Assembly: GCA_036346375.1 (NCBI GenBank)
Contig: CM070517.1
Span: forward strand, 45,914,200-45,978,199
Reading direction: 5' to 3'
Length of the DNA: 64,000 nt
DNA from: Guadua angustifolia
Lineage: Eukaryota > Streptophyta > Magnoliopsida > Poales > Poaceae
Below the pieces are notes generated by a model. The model was not told the origin of the DNA and searched no databases. It saw only the letters and a list, made by a program, of their open reading frames with translations. Both the position numbers and the translations under genes were made by a program. Positions within the stretch are counted from its first letter, which is position 1; every line of letters starts with the position of its first letter. This document shows positions 43,919 through 54,499 of the stretch, piece after piece.

Positions 43919-46800
43919 GCAGGGAACACGAGCGGTGGATGAAAGGCCGGTGGTGGCGGAGCAGGGTTCAACTATGCTGTGGCCACCTCGACAAGCGTTA
44001 CCCAAAATTGAGTGCCCAAAATTTGACGGCGACAACCCTCGGCTGTGGCGCGAACGCTGTGAAACTTACTTTGAAGTGTTGGGGGTTCACCCAGGAATTC
44101 GTACTCGATTGGCCATTTTGCATTTTACAGGCATTGCAGCTTTATGGTTGCAAACTGCTGAAGCCAAAGGGCGGTATGAAGAGTGGGAAACTTTGTGTGA
44201 TGCAGTTGAGCGGCGGTTTGGCAAGAACGTCTATCAGCGTCACATGCATCAACTGCTTAAACTCAAACAGACTGGTACTGTGGCAGAGTTTGTTGAAAGG
44301 TTTGAGCACTTGCAACATCAAATCTTATTATATAATTCATCCCAAGATGAGGTCTTCTTTGTTACTCATTTTTTGGGGGGATTGAAAGAAGAGATCCGAT
44401 CTGCTATTGTGTTGCATAATCCTGACACGGTTGAGATAGCCATATCATTAGCCTTATTGCAAGAAGAAGAACTGGATAGAAGAAAACGGTTCTACTCCAA
44501 ATCTGATCAACGGGAGTTTTTGCGAGGCGGCAGTAAATATTTGGAGAGGTTTAAAGCCACTTCCAAGCAGGAAGACACAAAGAAGTTTGACGACCCCCGC
44601 AAATCTGGAGTTGGCCGTGCTAATGATAAGTTGGAGGCCTTACGCATGTATCGCAAAACGAATGGTCTTTGCTTCACTTGTGGTGAGAAATGGGCCAGAA
44701 ACCACAAATGTCCTGAACAGATGCCATTGCACATTATTGAAGAATTATTGGAAGTACTTCAGTTGCAAGACACCACTGACACCGAACTGCAGGAGTCAAC
44801 AGAGGGCATGGGTGAAGAACTACTCTCTTTGGCTGACACTCAAGGTACGGGTCGGCCGAACCGACGAACATTACAATTGCAAGGCCAGATTGGTAAACTT
44901 GATATACTTATCCTTGTGGACTCTGGCAGCACCTACTCCTTTATCAGTGAGTCCCTCGTACACCGGTTGCAACTTTCCACCCAAGACATAGCACCTCTGA
45001 ATCTCACTATTGCTGATGGTCGCATTATGGAGTGTACCAAGATCGCTCCGGCCTTGTCCTGGTGGATTCAGGGCAATTCCTTTCATCAGGACATTCGAGT
45101 GTTACCATTGGGCACTTACGATATGATATTAGGCGCCGATTGGCTCGAGGAGCATAGCCCCATGTGGGTGCATTGGAAGCACAAATGCATCAAGTTCACT
45201 CATAACAACCGTCGGGTCACGTTGCAAGGTGTACATGGAGATTCTTCAGCTGGTAAATGTCTTGGCGCCAAAGGACTGAAAGGCTTGTTGCGACGTGGGG
45301 CAATTGTTCAGGTTGTGCAGTTACACCAAGTTCTTGCCGCTCCTCAGTCTGCCGACCAGACAAAACCTGTACCACCAGAGATATTGCGTGTTATCCAGGA
45401 CTTCCATCATCTTTTCACACCAACACTTCAATTACCACCACGGCATTGCTATGATCATGCTATTCCTCTTGTTCCGGGTGCTCAACCAGTTAATGTCCGC
45501 CCCTGTCACTATTCTCCTCAACAAAAGACTGAAATTGAACGCCAAGTTGCCGATATGTTGGAACAAGGCGTGATTCAGCATAGCTCTAGTCCCTTTGCTT
45601 CTCCCGTGTTGCTGGTTAAGAAGAAGGACGGGTCCTGGCGCTTCTGTGTTGATTATCGTAAGCTCAACGCCATCACTGTCAAAAACAAACATCCTTTGCC
45701 CATTATTGATGAACTCCTTGATGAACTGCAAGGCGCATGTTGGTTTACTAAATTGGATCTGCGGTCTGGATATCACCAGATCCGTGTAGCTGCTGGGGAG
45801 GAACATAAAACTGCATTTCGTACACATCAAGGCCTCTATGAATTCCGCGTCATGCCCTTCGGTCTTACCAATGCTCCAGCCACATTTCAAGGCGTCATGA
45901 ACCGGATTTTTGCTCCTTTTCTGCGTCGCTTTGTTTTGGTGTTTGTGGATGATATTTTGATTTATAGCTGCACATTGGCAGATCACACTACTCACTTGTG
46001 TCAGGTTTTTCGGATCTTGGAGCAGCACCAACTCTTCGTCAAACAGGAGAAATGCTCCTTTGGGCAGCAACGTTTAGAGTACTTGGGCCACATAATTTCA
46101 TCTGTTGGTGTTTCCACCGATCCACACAAGATTCAAGATGTCCTCAATTGGCCTGTACCTTGTAATCTCAAGGAATTGCGTGGATTCTTGGGCCTCACCG
46201 GGTATTACCGCAAATTCATTCGCAATTATGGCATTATATGCAAGCCTCTCACTGCCTTACTGAAGAAAGGTGCCTTATTTCACTGGACATCCATCACTGA
46301 TACAGCGTTTAAGGTGTTGCAGCAAGCTTTGGTCACGGCACCTGTGTTGGCTTTGCCGAATTTCTCCAAACCATTTGTGTTAGAGACCGATGCCAGTAAC
46401 AAGGGGATTGGTGTGGTTCTTATGCAAGATGGGCACCCCATTGCGTTTTTGAGTAAGTCACTGAGTGTAAGAAATCAAACACTGTCCACTTATGAAAAAG
46501 AGTGTATGGCCATTCTTCTGGCAATCACTAAATGGCGCTCTTACTTACAACATTCTGAGTTCATCATTCGTACGGATCAAAAGGCCCTTATGCATCTCAC
46601 TGATCAACGTCTCTTGACGGGTATGCAGCACAAAGCCTTTGTCAAGCTCCTTGGTTTGCAATACCAAATTCAATATAAGAGAGGTATTCATAATGCGGCC
46701 GCCGACGCATTATCTCGCAAACCCACTCTATCTGACTTCCAGGCCATTTCAGCATGTGTTCCAACATGGATGGAACAAGCGGTTCTTGGAGTATCGAGGA
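43854..46800 (+). pseudogene. Gypsy gag-protease-RT-RNase H region
   Basis: Gag: LAILHFTGIAALWLQ and FVERFEHLQ (residues about 90-200), then a degenerate zinc knuckle CFTCGEKWARNHKC. Protease: LVDSGSTYSFIS. RT: KLDLRSGYHQIR and the catalytic FVDDILIYS. RNase H: LETDASNKGIG, with a conserved Asp. The frame is open for more than 2.9 kb with no stop, so decay is slight. After 'ISACVPTWMEQ' (about 46770) the protein becomes unrelated until a stop at 47087, because the reading frame shifts relative to the integrase. The start at 43854 is simply the first ATG after the repeat array. Confidence 0.85.
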
Positions 46801-47962
46801 TGATCTTGAGACTTCGGCGTCTCTGGCGGCCCGGTGTGGTGGCTCCAATGACCGAGGGTATCATCTGCAAGATGGAGTTATTCGCTTCAAGGGACGTCTC
46901 TGGGTTGGCAATAACCCACTTCATCAACGTCACATTTTCCAAGCTCTGCATCATAGCGGTATTGGAGGTCATTCCGGCATTCAAGCCACTTATCACAAAA
47001 TTAAAGCCCTGTTTGCCTGGCCGAACCTCAAAGACACAGTGCAGCAATTTGTCAAGGAATGCACCATCTGTCAACAGGCCAAAGTAGAACATTTGAAGCT
47101 TCCTGGCCTGCTCCAGCCCTTGCCCGTTCCGACCCAAGCGTGGAGCATGATTGGCATGGATTTTATAGAGGGTTTACCACCATCACATCGCTATACCACG
47201 ATTCTAGTTGTGGTAGATAAATACTCCAAGTATGGTCACTTTTTGCCCTTGTCGCATCCTTTTGCTGCTCATCAGGTTGCACAGCTATTTTGTGATAACA
47301 TCTACAAGCTTCATGGTCTTCCCCACATGATTATCTCCGACCGCGATAAAGTTTTTACTAGCACTTTCTGGCAACACCTTTTCCGATTAACAGATACTCA
47401 CTTGAATATGAGTTCCGCCTACCACCCTCAAACGGATGGTCAGACAGAACGGCTCAACCAATGCTTGGAGACTTATTTACGGTGTTTCGTTCATGCTTGT
47501 CCTCGCAAATGGGCAGATTGGCTGGCTTTAGCAGAGTATTGGTACAACACCACCTTCCACACTGCCGTCGGCAAAACACCCTTTGAAGTTCTATATGGCT
47601 ATGCGCCCCGGCATTTTGGTATTTCTTATCTCAATGCAGATACTCCAACTGATGTGCAGGAATGGGCAAGCCACCGTGAGCAGATGAACCAACTCCTCAA
47701 ACTGCATTTAGACCGTGCGTGCCGTCGCATGAAGATGCAGGCTGACAAAAATCGGTCTGAACGCTCTTTTTCCATTGGAGATGAGGTCTACTTAAAACTT
47801 CAGCCCTACACTCAAACATCTGTTGCCACTCGCAGTAACCCCAAATTGTGTTTTCGTTTCTATGGACCTTACCGCATTATTGACAAAATTGGTGCTGTGG
47901 CGTACAAGCTTCAATTACCTGCCAATAGCAAAATTCATCCAGTGGTACATGTGTCATGGTGA
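46800..47962 (+). pseudogene. Gypsy integrase region
   Basis: Read in the -1 frame relative to the upstream polyprotein. The HHCC zinc domain shows HHSGIGGHSG and CTICQQ. The core shows GMDFIEG (Asp), ISDRDKVFTS (Asp) and TDGQTERLNQ (Glu), so the DDE triad is present, followed by the GPY module (RFYGPYRIIDKIG). It ends VVHVSW then TGA at 47960-47962, shorter than usual. Remnants of the C-terminal tail may follow in other frames. The break from the RT frame lies within about 46770-46810. Confidence 0.85.
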
Positions 47963-48808
47963 AGCAGTACATCCCTCCGATGTAATCGATACTTGAGGGC
48001 CTCGAATCTCAACAATGATCCAATGGTTCTAGATTTGGGTGATTTCAACAAAAAAAAAACATCCGGTTGATGTTTATCAAATCCCTAAAAACTTATCTTC
48101 TAGAGCCTAGTCAACAACTGCAAGCACAAGCTACATTTTGTAGTTCCACACTTCCACTTTGTGATGTGATGATAATCAGTTGGACATGTCATTCATGGCA
48201 ACTAATCTTATCTGACAACTACCAAGTTCCATGTCTGAAGGCAAGTGTTCATGACAGACTGAAAATGGACGAAGCAGTGGTGCACAAGGATTGCTGGAAC
48301 TTCCTGCCAGTTTACTAGGGGCATGGCATGGATGGATGCAGTTCTTCAGCCTTTGCATTAGAAATTCATACGCAGACAAGGACGCTGTTTGTTTGCTCTC
48401 TGAGTACTGTGATTTATATTAAATTCTAAAGGCATCTTGCTTTTGTCCCATTTGTTTGGCAATGGCATTTTCTCTCTCGCGTGTTGTTGCTCTACTTCCC
48501 TGTAGATCATTACAGATTTTCTTCAGCTGCTACATGTCAAACAACAAATCTTCAGAATGCCATCACATTAGTTGCGAACGATGATTCAATATATTGGCGA
48601 CAGAATATCAAAAACACCTAGAATTCACCTTCATGGCACGACAATTTCTTCAAATTATCAAAAGAAATGTGGCTGTGGGCTGCCAATTTTAAAATTGACA
48701 CATACAATTCTTTCAATAACAACAGTTTAGTCTTGAACACATTACAATTCTATTGGTAACAACTCGATTTTAGACAGGAAGATTGGTACAGAGGGGGAGA
48801 TCTTGGGC
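47963..48808. other. Sequence downstream of the gypsy frame
   Basis: It starts with out-of-frame traces that may extend integrase (for example KQYIPP just after the stop), an A-rich run at 48050, then no recognised feature. No LTR terminus could be fixed. Confidence 0.35.
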
Positions 48809-48945
48809 GAATTATTTTTTTTTTTCAAAATTTCAAAAATATACCACAGAAAAAAATTATATAAATATACCCCTGTTGCACGTTGGTATTTTTTTTCCCG
48901 TGGTATATTTTTGAAATTTTGAAAAAAAATATTATTAAAAAAATC
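48809..48945. mobile_element. 137-bp foldback MITE with 10-bp duplication
   Basis: Two arms pair almost fully: 'caaaatttcaaaaatatacc' on the left and 'ggtatatttttgaaattttg' on the right, separated by about 35 bases. The unit is flanked by GATCTTGGGC at 48799-48808 and again at 48946-48955. A duplication of 9-10 bp is the hallmark of Mutator-like elements, so this is best read as a small MULE-derived MITE. Confidence 0.7.
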
Positions 48946-48955
48946 GATCTTGGGC

Positions 48956-49828
48956 ATCCTTCCACTACCTCAAGACTAAAAATACCATACAAAGACCTAT
49001 TACCGCGGACATGCCATGCTGAAGAGTTGGAATGTAGAATGCGCATGACTATGAAAATAAAATACCATACACAACATCTCAACAAACTCCAACGCTGATC
49101 ATGATATACTACAATAACCATATCCCGCCTACAACTATACACCGCAGCAGCACGACGTTAACACATTTCAATCGAGACGATCAATTGCAGCTGAATGCTG
49201 ATTGTAGTTAAACAGGTGCCTTTATCTATGTTCTATAATAAGTGTATATGCCACAGTTCATCTTTGTAATGTAACAAAAAAGTATCTGATTTTGCATCAG
49301 TATCTCCCACATAGCAGACCATGTACTGCAGAAGGTGGTAAATTGTAAAAAATATATATAAATAAATATATTTATGAAGTGTAAGTAAGATGCTTTTGCA
49401 CAAGCTTAGCTATCACTATTCCTCCATGAGATTTCATTTCTGTTTAGAGATGTTAGAATCTTGCACATCATTCACATTTTAGCCCTACAGCTCTGCACTT
49501 TCTTGTCCAAATCTTTTGCCTTGTTCAGTTCTAGCCTTCTGCGCCATGCTCATTTCATCTTTCACTCCCTAGGTCGCTCTCTCAATCTTCTTTTTGGTGA
49601 TGGCCTTACTCTGTATCTACACTTGCCAAGGTGTATGGCATGTTCTGTTCTTTCTCTTCTTGTCATACAGTCTAGTTTGCTTTTGCAGCCATAACTGGTG
49701 CTACTGCAAGACTAGAGCACACAGCTAAGAGACTCCCAGCTCATATATTCCCTCTGTCTCCTACTGATGATTCTTGAATTGTTCTCACTTCAGTCCAGCC
49801 AATCTATTTGCACCCAAATTTGGCAGGT
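48956..49828. other. Spacer, nothing recognised
   Basis: AT-rich sequence with short, domain-free open frames. No splice-supported coding structure or clear repeat boundary was seen. Confidence 0.4.
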
Positions 49829-50446
49829 ATAGTCAAAATCGGCAGGGTATAGTCAGCGAATCGTAACCGATGCTAGGTATGGGAAGACTTGAAGATATTT
49901 GGTTACGGTGAAGATTTTAAAGAAAAACCCTTCGGATAAAGGTCAGTACGGATCATACTTTATAACGGGTTGTAACATGACTCGATTGGCCGAGAGGGCA
50001 GGTGGACATAACACGCATCAAATCAACGAGTCTGCATTATACTTTCATCTTTTTTCCTGTTAACTAGAAGTAGTTCTTGTAATTTAGAAGCTTTGTAATC
50101 TGATCCTGATCAATAAAGTTGCGTATCGTCGATTGCTGATCTTCATCGATTATGTTCTCAGATTTGATCTACTCTGATTTTGTTGCATGTCGCCTTTTTT
50201 AGAGTCCATCAACCTCTATCCTTTGAGTAGCCTTAATCGGCTAATTAGATTTACCCTTTGATATCGATTTGATCGGCTTCCAGCTGATTAGATCTAAGCC
50301 GACTGCATTGCGGGGTCGGCTTTGAGTAAATTTTATATTTTCCTTACCGGTTGCAGGGTCAAATCGGTTGGCACGCTTTGAACCCGATGTTCGCCTCGTG
50401 TGTTGTGGCTGATAAACTCTGCGTCAAGTTTTTGTCGCCAACACAA
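49829..50446. repeat. LTR-like block, possibly solo LTR
   Basis: It contains 'aatcggctaattagat' and 'gatcggcttccagctgatta' phrases, an AATAAA at about 50110, and ends 'ttgtcgccaacaca', which on the minus strand reads TGTTGGCGACAAAAAC, a typical LTR start. The other end is uncertain and no coding interior accompanies it. A small duplication ('ggcagg.tatagtc') sits at its left edge. Confidence 0.4.
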
Positions 50447-50586
50447 TCTTCAAATTTTCCTCTTATCCCTAGTTTTCTGGCACTGAAAGCCTGACTCTCT
50501 GCGACTATATATCAGACAATGAATGTTCGAGTCTGATGAAACAAAGCAATGAGAGAAGAGGCATGCAGAGATATGAAAGATACAGG

Positions 50587-50832
50587 CTAGCCAGGGTTCT
50601 TGAAAGAAACAACCGTACGAGCTTGATCACAAGTCAGAAATGCTTCAGTGGTCAGCATTGCAGCATCGTATTGGTGCTTCAGTAGTTCAGTGGTGTTGTG
50701 TTGATGCTGTCTTTCTGAAGCTGCTGCTTCAGTGATCGATGTGAGCTCAGCCACGACCTGCTTGCACGTGCCCGTCGCTTGCTCCTTGTCCGTAGAATAT
50801 GAATTTGAGGTACTAGCTTGTGAAGAATTCAC
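50587..50832 (-). other. Small unassigned ORF
   Basis: An 81-codon frame starting MNSSQASTSNSYSTDKEQ, polar and Gln/Thr/Ser-rich, with ELTSITEAAASERQHQHN in the middle. I recognise no domain. It could be a real short gene, since composition is unlike the surrounding repeats, but nothing else supports it. Confidence 0.25.
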
Positions 50833-51262
50833 TATTCATGTAAGAAGAAGTAGCTAAGTTGTATGTTCAGTAGGCCATGATCTGTTATAGATAGTGTGAT
50901 TGATGGAGGAGTATTGAAGTTTAGTCTTGCTCTTGCCTTGACTTAATTTTGGCTATGTTTCCTGTCCAGGCTTTCTATATTACAAGGTTTTTCTGGATTT
51001 TGTATGCAGTAAGTAAATTTGGGATGAAACCCTAGTTCTGTATTAGAGTTCTAGCGAACTGTTCTTCCTTTTCTACAGATTTCTGTTCGGATTTTGTTTG
51101 GGATTTCTGTTCGGATTTAGTAGCAAAAGAGAAATGCGCCACTATTTAAAGCCCGTGGCACAAGTTATTCCCATTTCCATTAGCAATATCTACACTGCGT
51201 ACTTACACACATTAGTAGTACGTACCGAGTACAGAACCACTTCATCCTCTGTTGAGACGGCC

Positions 51263-51385
51263 ATGGCGACGATGACCGGCGGACGGACGGTGCTCGTTGC
51301 GGCTCTGCTCTGCACGGCGGCGACCATGGCCGCGGCGCCGCAGGCGTCCAACGTGCGCGCCACGTATACCAACGTATACACATAA
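51263..51385 (+). pseudogene. Truncated PR-4 (barwin) copy
   Basis: It encodes a signal peptide (GRTVLVAALLCTAATMAAA) and the mature start [10 protein letters not shown], closely matching the intact PR-4 gene 2.4 kb downstream, then diverges into TNVYT and a stop. The sequence at the break, 'caacgtatacacata', occurs again 90 bases on (51434). None of the six barwin cysteines remains. A TATA-like CTATTTAAA (about 51144) and a leader resembling that of the intact gene (TTTCCATTAGCAATA against CTTCCATTGGCAATA) show that the promoter-proximal region was duplicated too. Confidence 0.8.
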
Positions 51386-53440
51386 AACCGTATCCGCCGT
51401 GCGCAGATCACTGCGGCGACAACCAGTGACATGTTATTACAACGTATACACATACGAATTAATTGGGTGCTGTTAAATAAAAGTGATGTTACATTGCACT
51501 GTGCGTACACCGCAATAAATTAGTGCACTGTGCGTACACGGACCATATATATCTTAGTGATCTTGGAATTCAACCCACATGTTTGTGACGAGCCACAGTT
51601 CTTGTTACTATCTCTAAGTTAACACAACCGTGCCCAGAACATGTTTGGAATATATTTATTCGCAGAAATTTCACAGTAAAGGGTATAATTCCCGCAGGAC
51701 GTTCCAGTCTGGACCTCAACTATCGTGTGTGTCATTTAAAATAGTCACACTTAATTGGAGTGAACAACCTTACATATGTGTTACAAATTTGCTCCTAGAT
51801 TCTCGCCCTAGCTAGATCTTCCTCCCTGCCATGTCTTCTCAGCTTTCTCGTCTCTCTTCCCCCCTGTTCATGTCGAATTCGACAATTAACTCTGGATTCA
51901 AGAAAATTGTGATCCTTACAACTCAGATTTGAATTAAAAATATCAACTCAACTCAAAATCGGGAACTTTAAACTTGAAATTCCACTTGGTGGAGAGGGTG
52001 GGGGACCACACCGGTGGGCGTTGAGTGGGAAGCAGCTAGCCGGCTAGCGTGGAGAAGGGTGGGTAGCCAACTATTAAGCTCCAATGGACCGCGGGTACGT
52101 CTAGGTTTGCATGTGAACCACGCATGCGCATCCCCTAGTCACTCAATTTCTGGATGCTACCACTATGTACTTTCCAATCAGTTGCTGACTTACTATTGCT
52201 GTTGGAAATTTGGGGCGTGGCCTTTGCGTGATTGACGGAGCTGGCTGCTTGCCGACGACCATGACGTGTTCCTTGCCGGCTTTCCTTCAAATAGCTAGTG
52301 CCATCGTACGTACGCAAGATTATGTTGCAGCGGCGATCGATCGGTTGGGCATTGGGCAATCGGGATGCATGCATATATGCATGCACGACGCGTGCACCTC
52401 GCAGTTGAGCCGCCACATGGAATAAATAAGTACCGACCCTGGACAAGTCTACCCTATGAGTGCCGATATGCGTACGAACGGAATTGGCTTGAATCAAATC
52501 AATACTTTAGGGCTTGTATGATAGAACTTTAGATTTCAATTTTATCTGAAATCTGAAATTTGTAGGCTAATTTAAAGTGAATTAAGTTTATATTTTTGAT
52601 CTAAAATGTAAGCAAGATGATCTATCTAAACACTTTTAGTATACTCACAGCTTCAGCTTCACGAATCTGATGAAGTTAGAATTTTCAGCTTCACCAGATT
52701 CACGAATCTGGAGAAACTGAATCCTTGCCAAACACACCCTTAGCCTTGTTCGTTTTCAGCTTCTGCTTAAAAAATTTGATTGTTTGTCAAGCGAGAGGAT
52801 TCTAGACAACTCCTCCCATAATCAAAAACTGCCATTTATATAGAATCATGCTGAAATTTAATTCTTGCTGATTCTTGTTGATTCTCGCTGGTCCTATCCG
52901 GAACCTAGAAGTCACAGTCAGCCCGGCTCGATTCTCCCACAAACAGAAGCAACTTCTCCCATAATATAGAATCTAATCCGTGTTTAAACAAACGGTCCTC
53001 TGCGGGGTACTAGGGGGTCTAGGGTATCTTGCAGACCCCAAAATTTTGTGAAGTTGCATAAAATCACTTTTTTATTGTGCTAAATTTATTTATTGAACTC
53101 TAAAATCATTCCTCTAACTATTTTATATTATTTTATCACATTTTCTCCCTCACACCCCATCATTATTTGCCGTGGAAAATTTCACGAAAATGAAAAAATT
53201 ACGAGAGACAAATTCATTATTTTATTCTTAATTTACATGTATATAAGGATTGACTTTATATAGCCAGATGAGTTCGAATCGTATGTGATTTAGACTCGTA
53301 TTAGAATATTTGAGGAATTTTTATCTAACAAGCTATTTAGATATTTGAAGAAACATTATCTCTAACATCACTCATCTTTTTATACCAGGAATTCTTCCCG
53401 TACTCGAAAGCGAATTCCACGATGTATGGCTCTCACACTG
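51386..53440. other. Spacer between the PR-4 copies
   Basis: It holds the Tourist MITE at 52510-52739, a second repeat-like segment directly after it (about 52743-52998, with 'ttcgttttcagcttctgctt' and a matching 'cagaagcaacttct' near its right side), and otherwise anonymous AT-rich DNA. No trace of the missing barwin exon was seen. Confidence 0.4.
52510..52739. mobile_element. Tourist-type MITE
   Basis: The 230-bp unit starts GGGCTTGTATGATAGAAC and ends GCCAAACACACCC, with the 3-bp duplication TTA on both sides (52507-52509 and 52740-52742). The termini are weakly complementary. The interior has an inverted 'cagattcacgaatctg'-like motif. Confidence 0.55.
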
Positions 53441-53441
53441 C

Positions 53442-53453
53442 TATATATATATA
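53442..53453 (+). promoter_or_regulatory. TATA box of the PR-4 gene
   Basis: TATATATATATA lies about 230 bases upstream of the PR-4 ATG and about 10 bases ahead of a leader segment shared with the truncated copy. A short leader with an out-of-frame ATG at 53609 lies between. Confidence 0.55.
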
Positions 53454-53684
53454 CACTTCCATTGGCAATAGACCACCCCACTGACATCGTGCTGCTACGA
53501 CATTCTCCATCAATTGGAAACTACACCAGACGAAGCAACACAAGGTAAGCACATGAGCAAAGCCGCCTAGCCAAGATCCCAACTCTTCTCTCCCATTTCT
53601 TCCTCGTCATGAAAGCGTGCATACAAGCATGGTCGATCTTGACTTACCTCTTGGTGCATACGTGTTTTCCGACCCCCCATAGCC

Positions 53685-54465
53685 ATGGCGGCGATCACCG
53701 GAGCGCGGGCGCTCGTGGTGGCCGCTCTTCTCTGCGCCGCCGCGGCCATGGCCGCCGCGCAGCAAGCGTCGAACGTGCGTGCGACGTATCACCTTTACAA
53801 CCCCGCGCAGAACAACTGGGACTTGAACAAAGTCAGCGCTTACTGCGCCACGTGGGACGCCAACAAGCCGCTCTCATGGCGGCAGAAGTATGGCTGGACC
53901 GCCTTCTGTGGGCCCGTAGGGCCTAAAGGCCAGGCAGCTTGTGGCAAGTGCATTCAGGTAAAAAAACAAGACTCTTTTTTACTGTACTCAAGAATTACCG
54001 AATTATACATTGAGCCAGTACTAAAGTGGTAGCAAAAGATTAAAGGGTAGAAGTATCAAGATGAGAGTCTAAGGACAATTTGGTGGAGAGGTGCTTCTAT
54101 ACATCACTATTTTAAAGTTGCGCGAATGATATAGCATGAATAAAGAGTGGACGCTGATTATTTATTCTTCATTTGCTTTAAGATTTGTGCAACTTATATT
54201 AGAAGAAAATGTACAGAAGGTAAGGTATCTCATGATACCTGGGAAAAAAAGAGACAATCTACTCGTACTTTAATCTACTCGCCGGTGGACTTTGCAGGTG
54301 ACGAACCGGGGCACGGGCGCGAAGATAACGGCGAGGATTGTGGACCAGTGCAGCAACGGTGGGCTCGACCTGGACAACGAGACCATCTTCAAGAAGATCG
54401 ACACCGACGGCCGCGGCTACCAGATGGGTCACCTCCAGGTCGACTACCGGTTCGTCAACTGTTGA
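53685..54465 (+). CDS. PR-4 / barwin-domain protein (class II, no hevein domain)
   Basis: PR-4 proteins are secreted, stress- and pathogen-induced, and several have RNase or DNase and antifungal activity. Exon 1 is 53685-53957 and exon 2 is 54298-54465; the 340-bp intron is CAG|GTAAAA...TTTGCAG. The 146-residue product has a signal peptide (1-25, cleavage after AMAAA) and then a complete barwin domain: [49 protein letters not shown], and terminal FVNC. All six barwin cysteines are present (54, 75, 86, 89, 109, 146), and so are His36 and His136, which correspond to histidines implicated in wheat PR-4 RNase activity. It ends without a vacuolar extension. A truncated sister copy lies upstream. 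Confidence 0.95.
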
Positions 54466-54493
54466 TCGAAGCATGGGATCGTGGAATAAGACG

Positions 54494-54499
54494 AATAAA
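54494..54499 (+). terminator. Polyadenylation signal of PR-4
   Basis: AATAAA lies 29 bases after the PR-4 stop codon; another near-match (AATGAATAA) lies at about 54582. Position and sequence are typical, and no cleavage site is known. Confidence 0.5.

Larger units (their letters stand above)
43854..47962 (+). mobile_element. Ty3/gypsy gag-pol, nearly intact, LTRs not found
   Basis: One long frame (43854-47087) and a second (46754-47962) together encode gag, protease, RT, RNase H and integrase in the Ty3/gypsy order. The 5' side begins abruptly at a tandem repeat rather than at an LTR plus primer-binding site, and the usual N-terminal part of gag is missing. Past 47962 coding similarity fades. 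No LTR pair was seen, so the element appears truncated at the 5' end and uncertain at the 3' end. Confidence 0.8.

Noticed and set aside
46754..47087. Programmed -1 frameshift in the gypsy
   Set aside because: No clear slippery site and pseudoknot could be identified by eye, and plant elements of this type usually have one frame; a simple indel is more likely.
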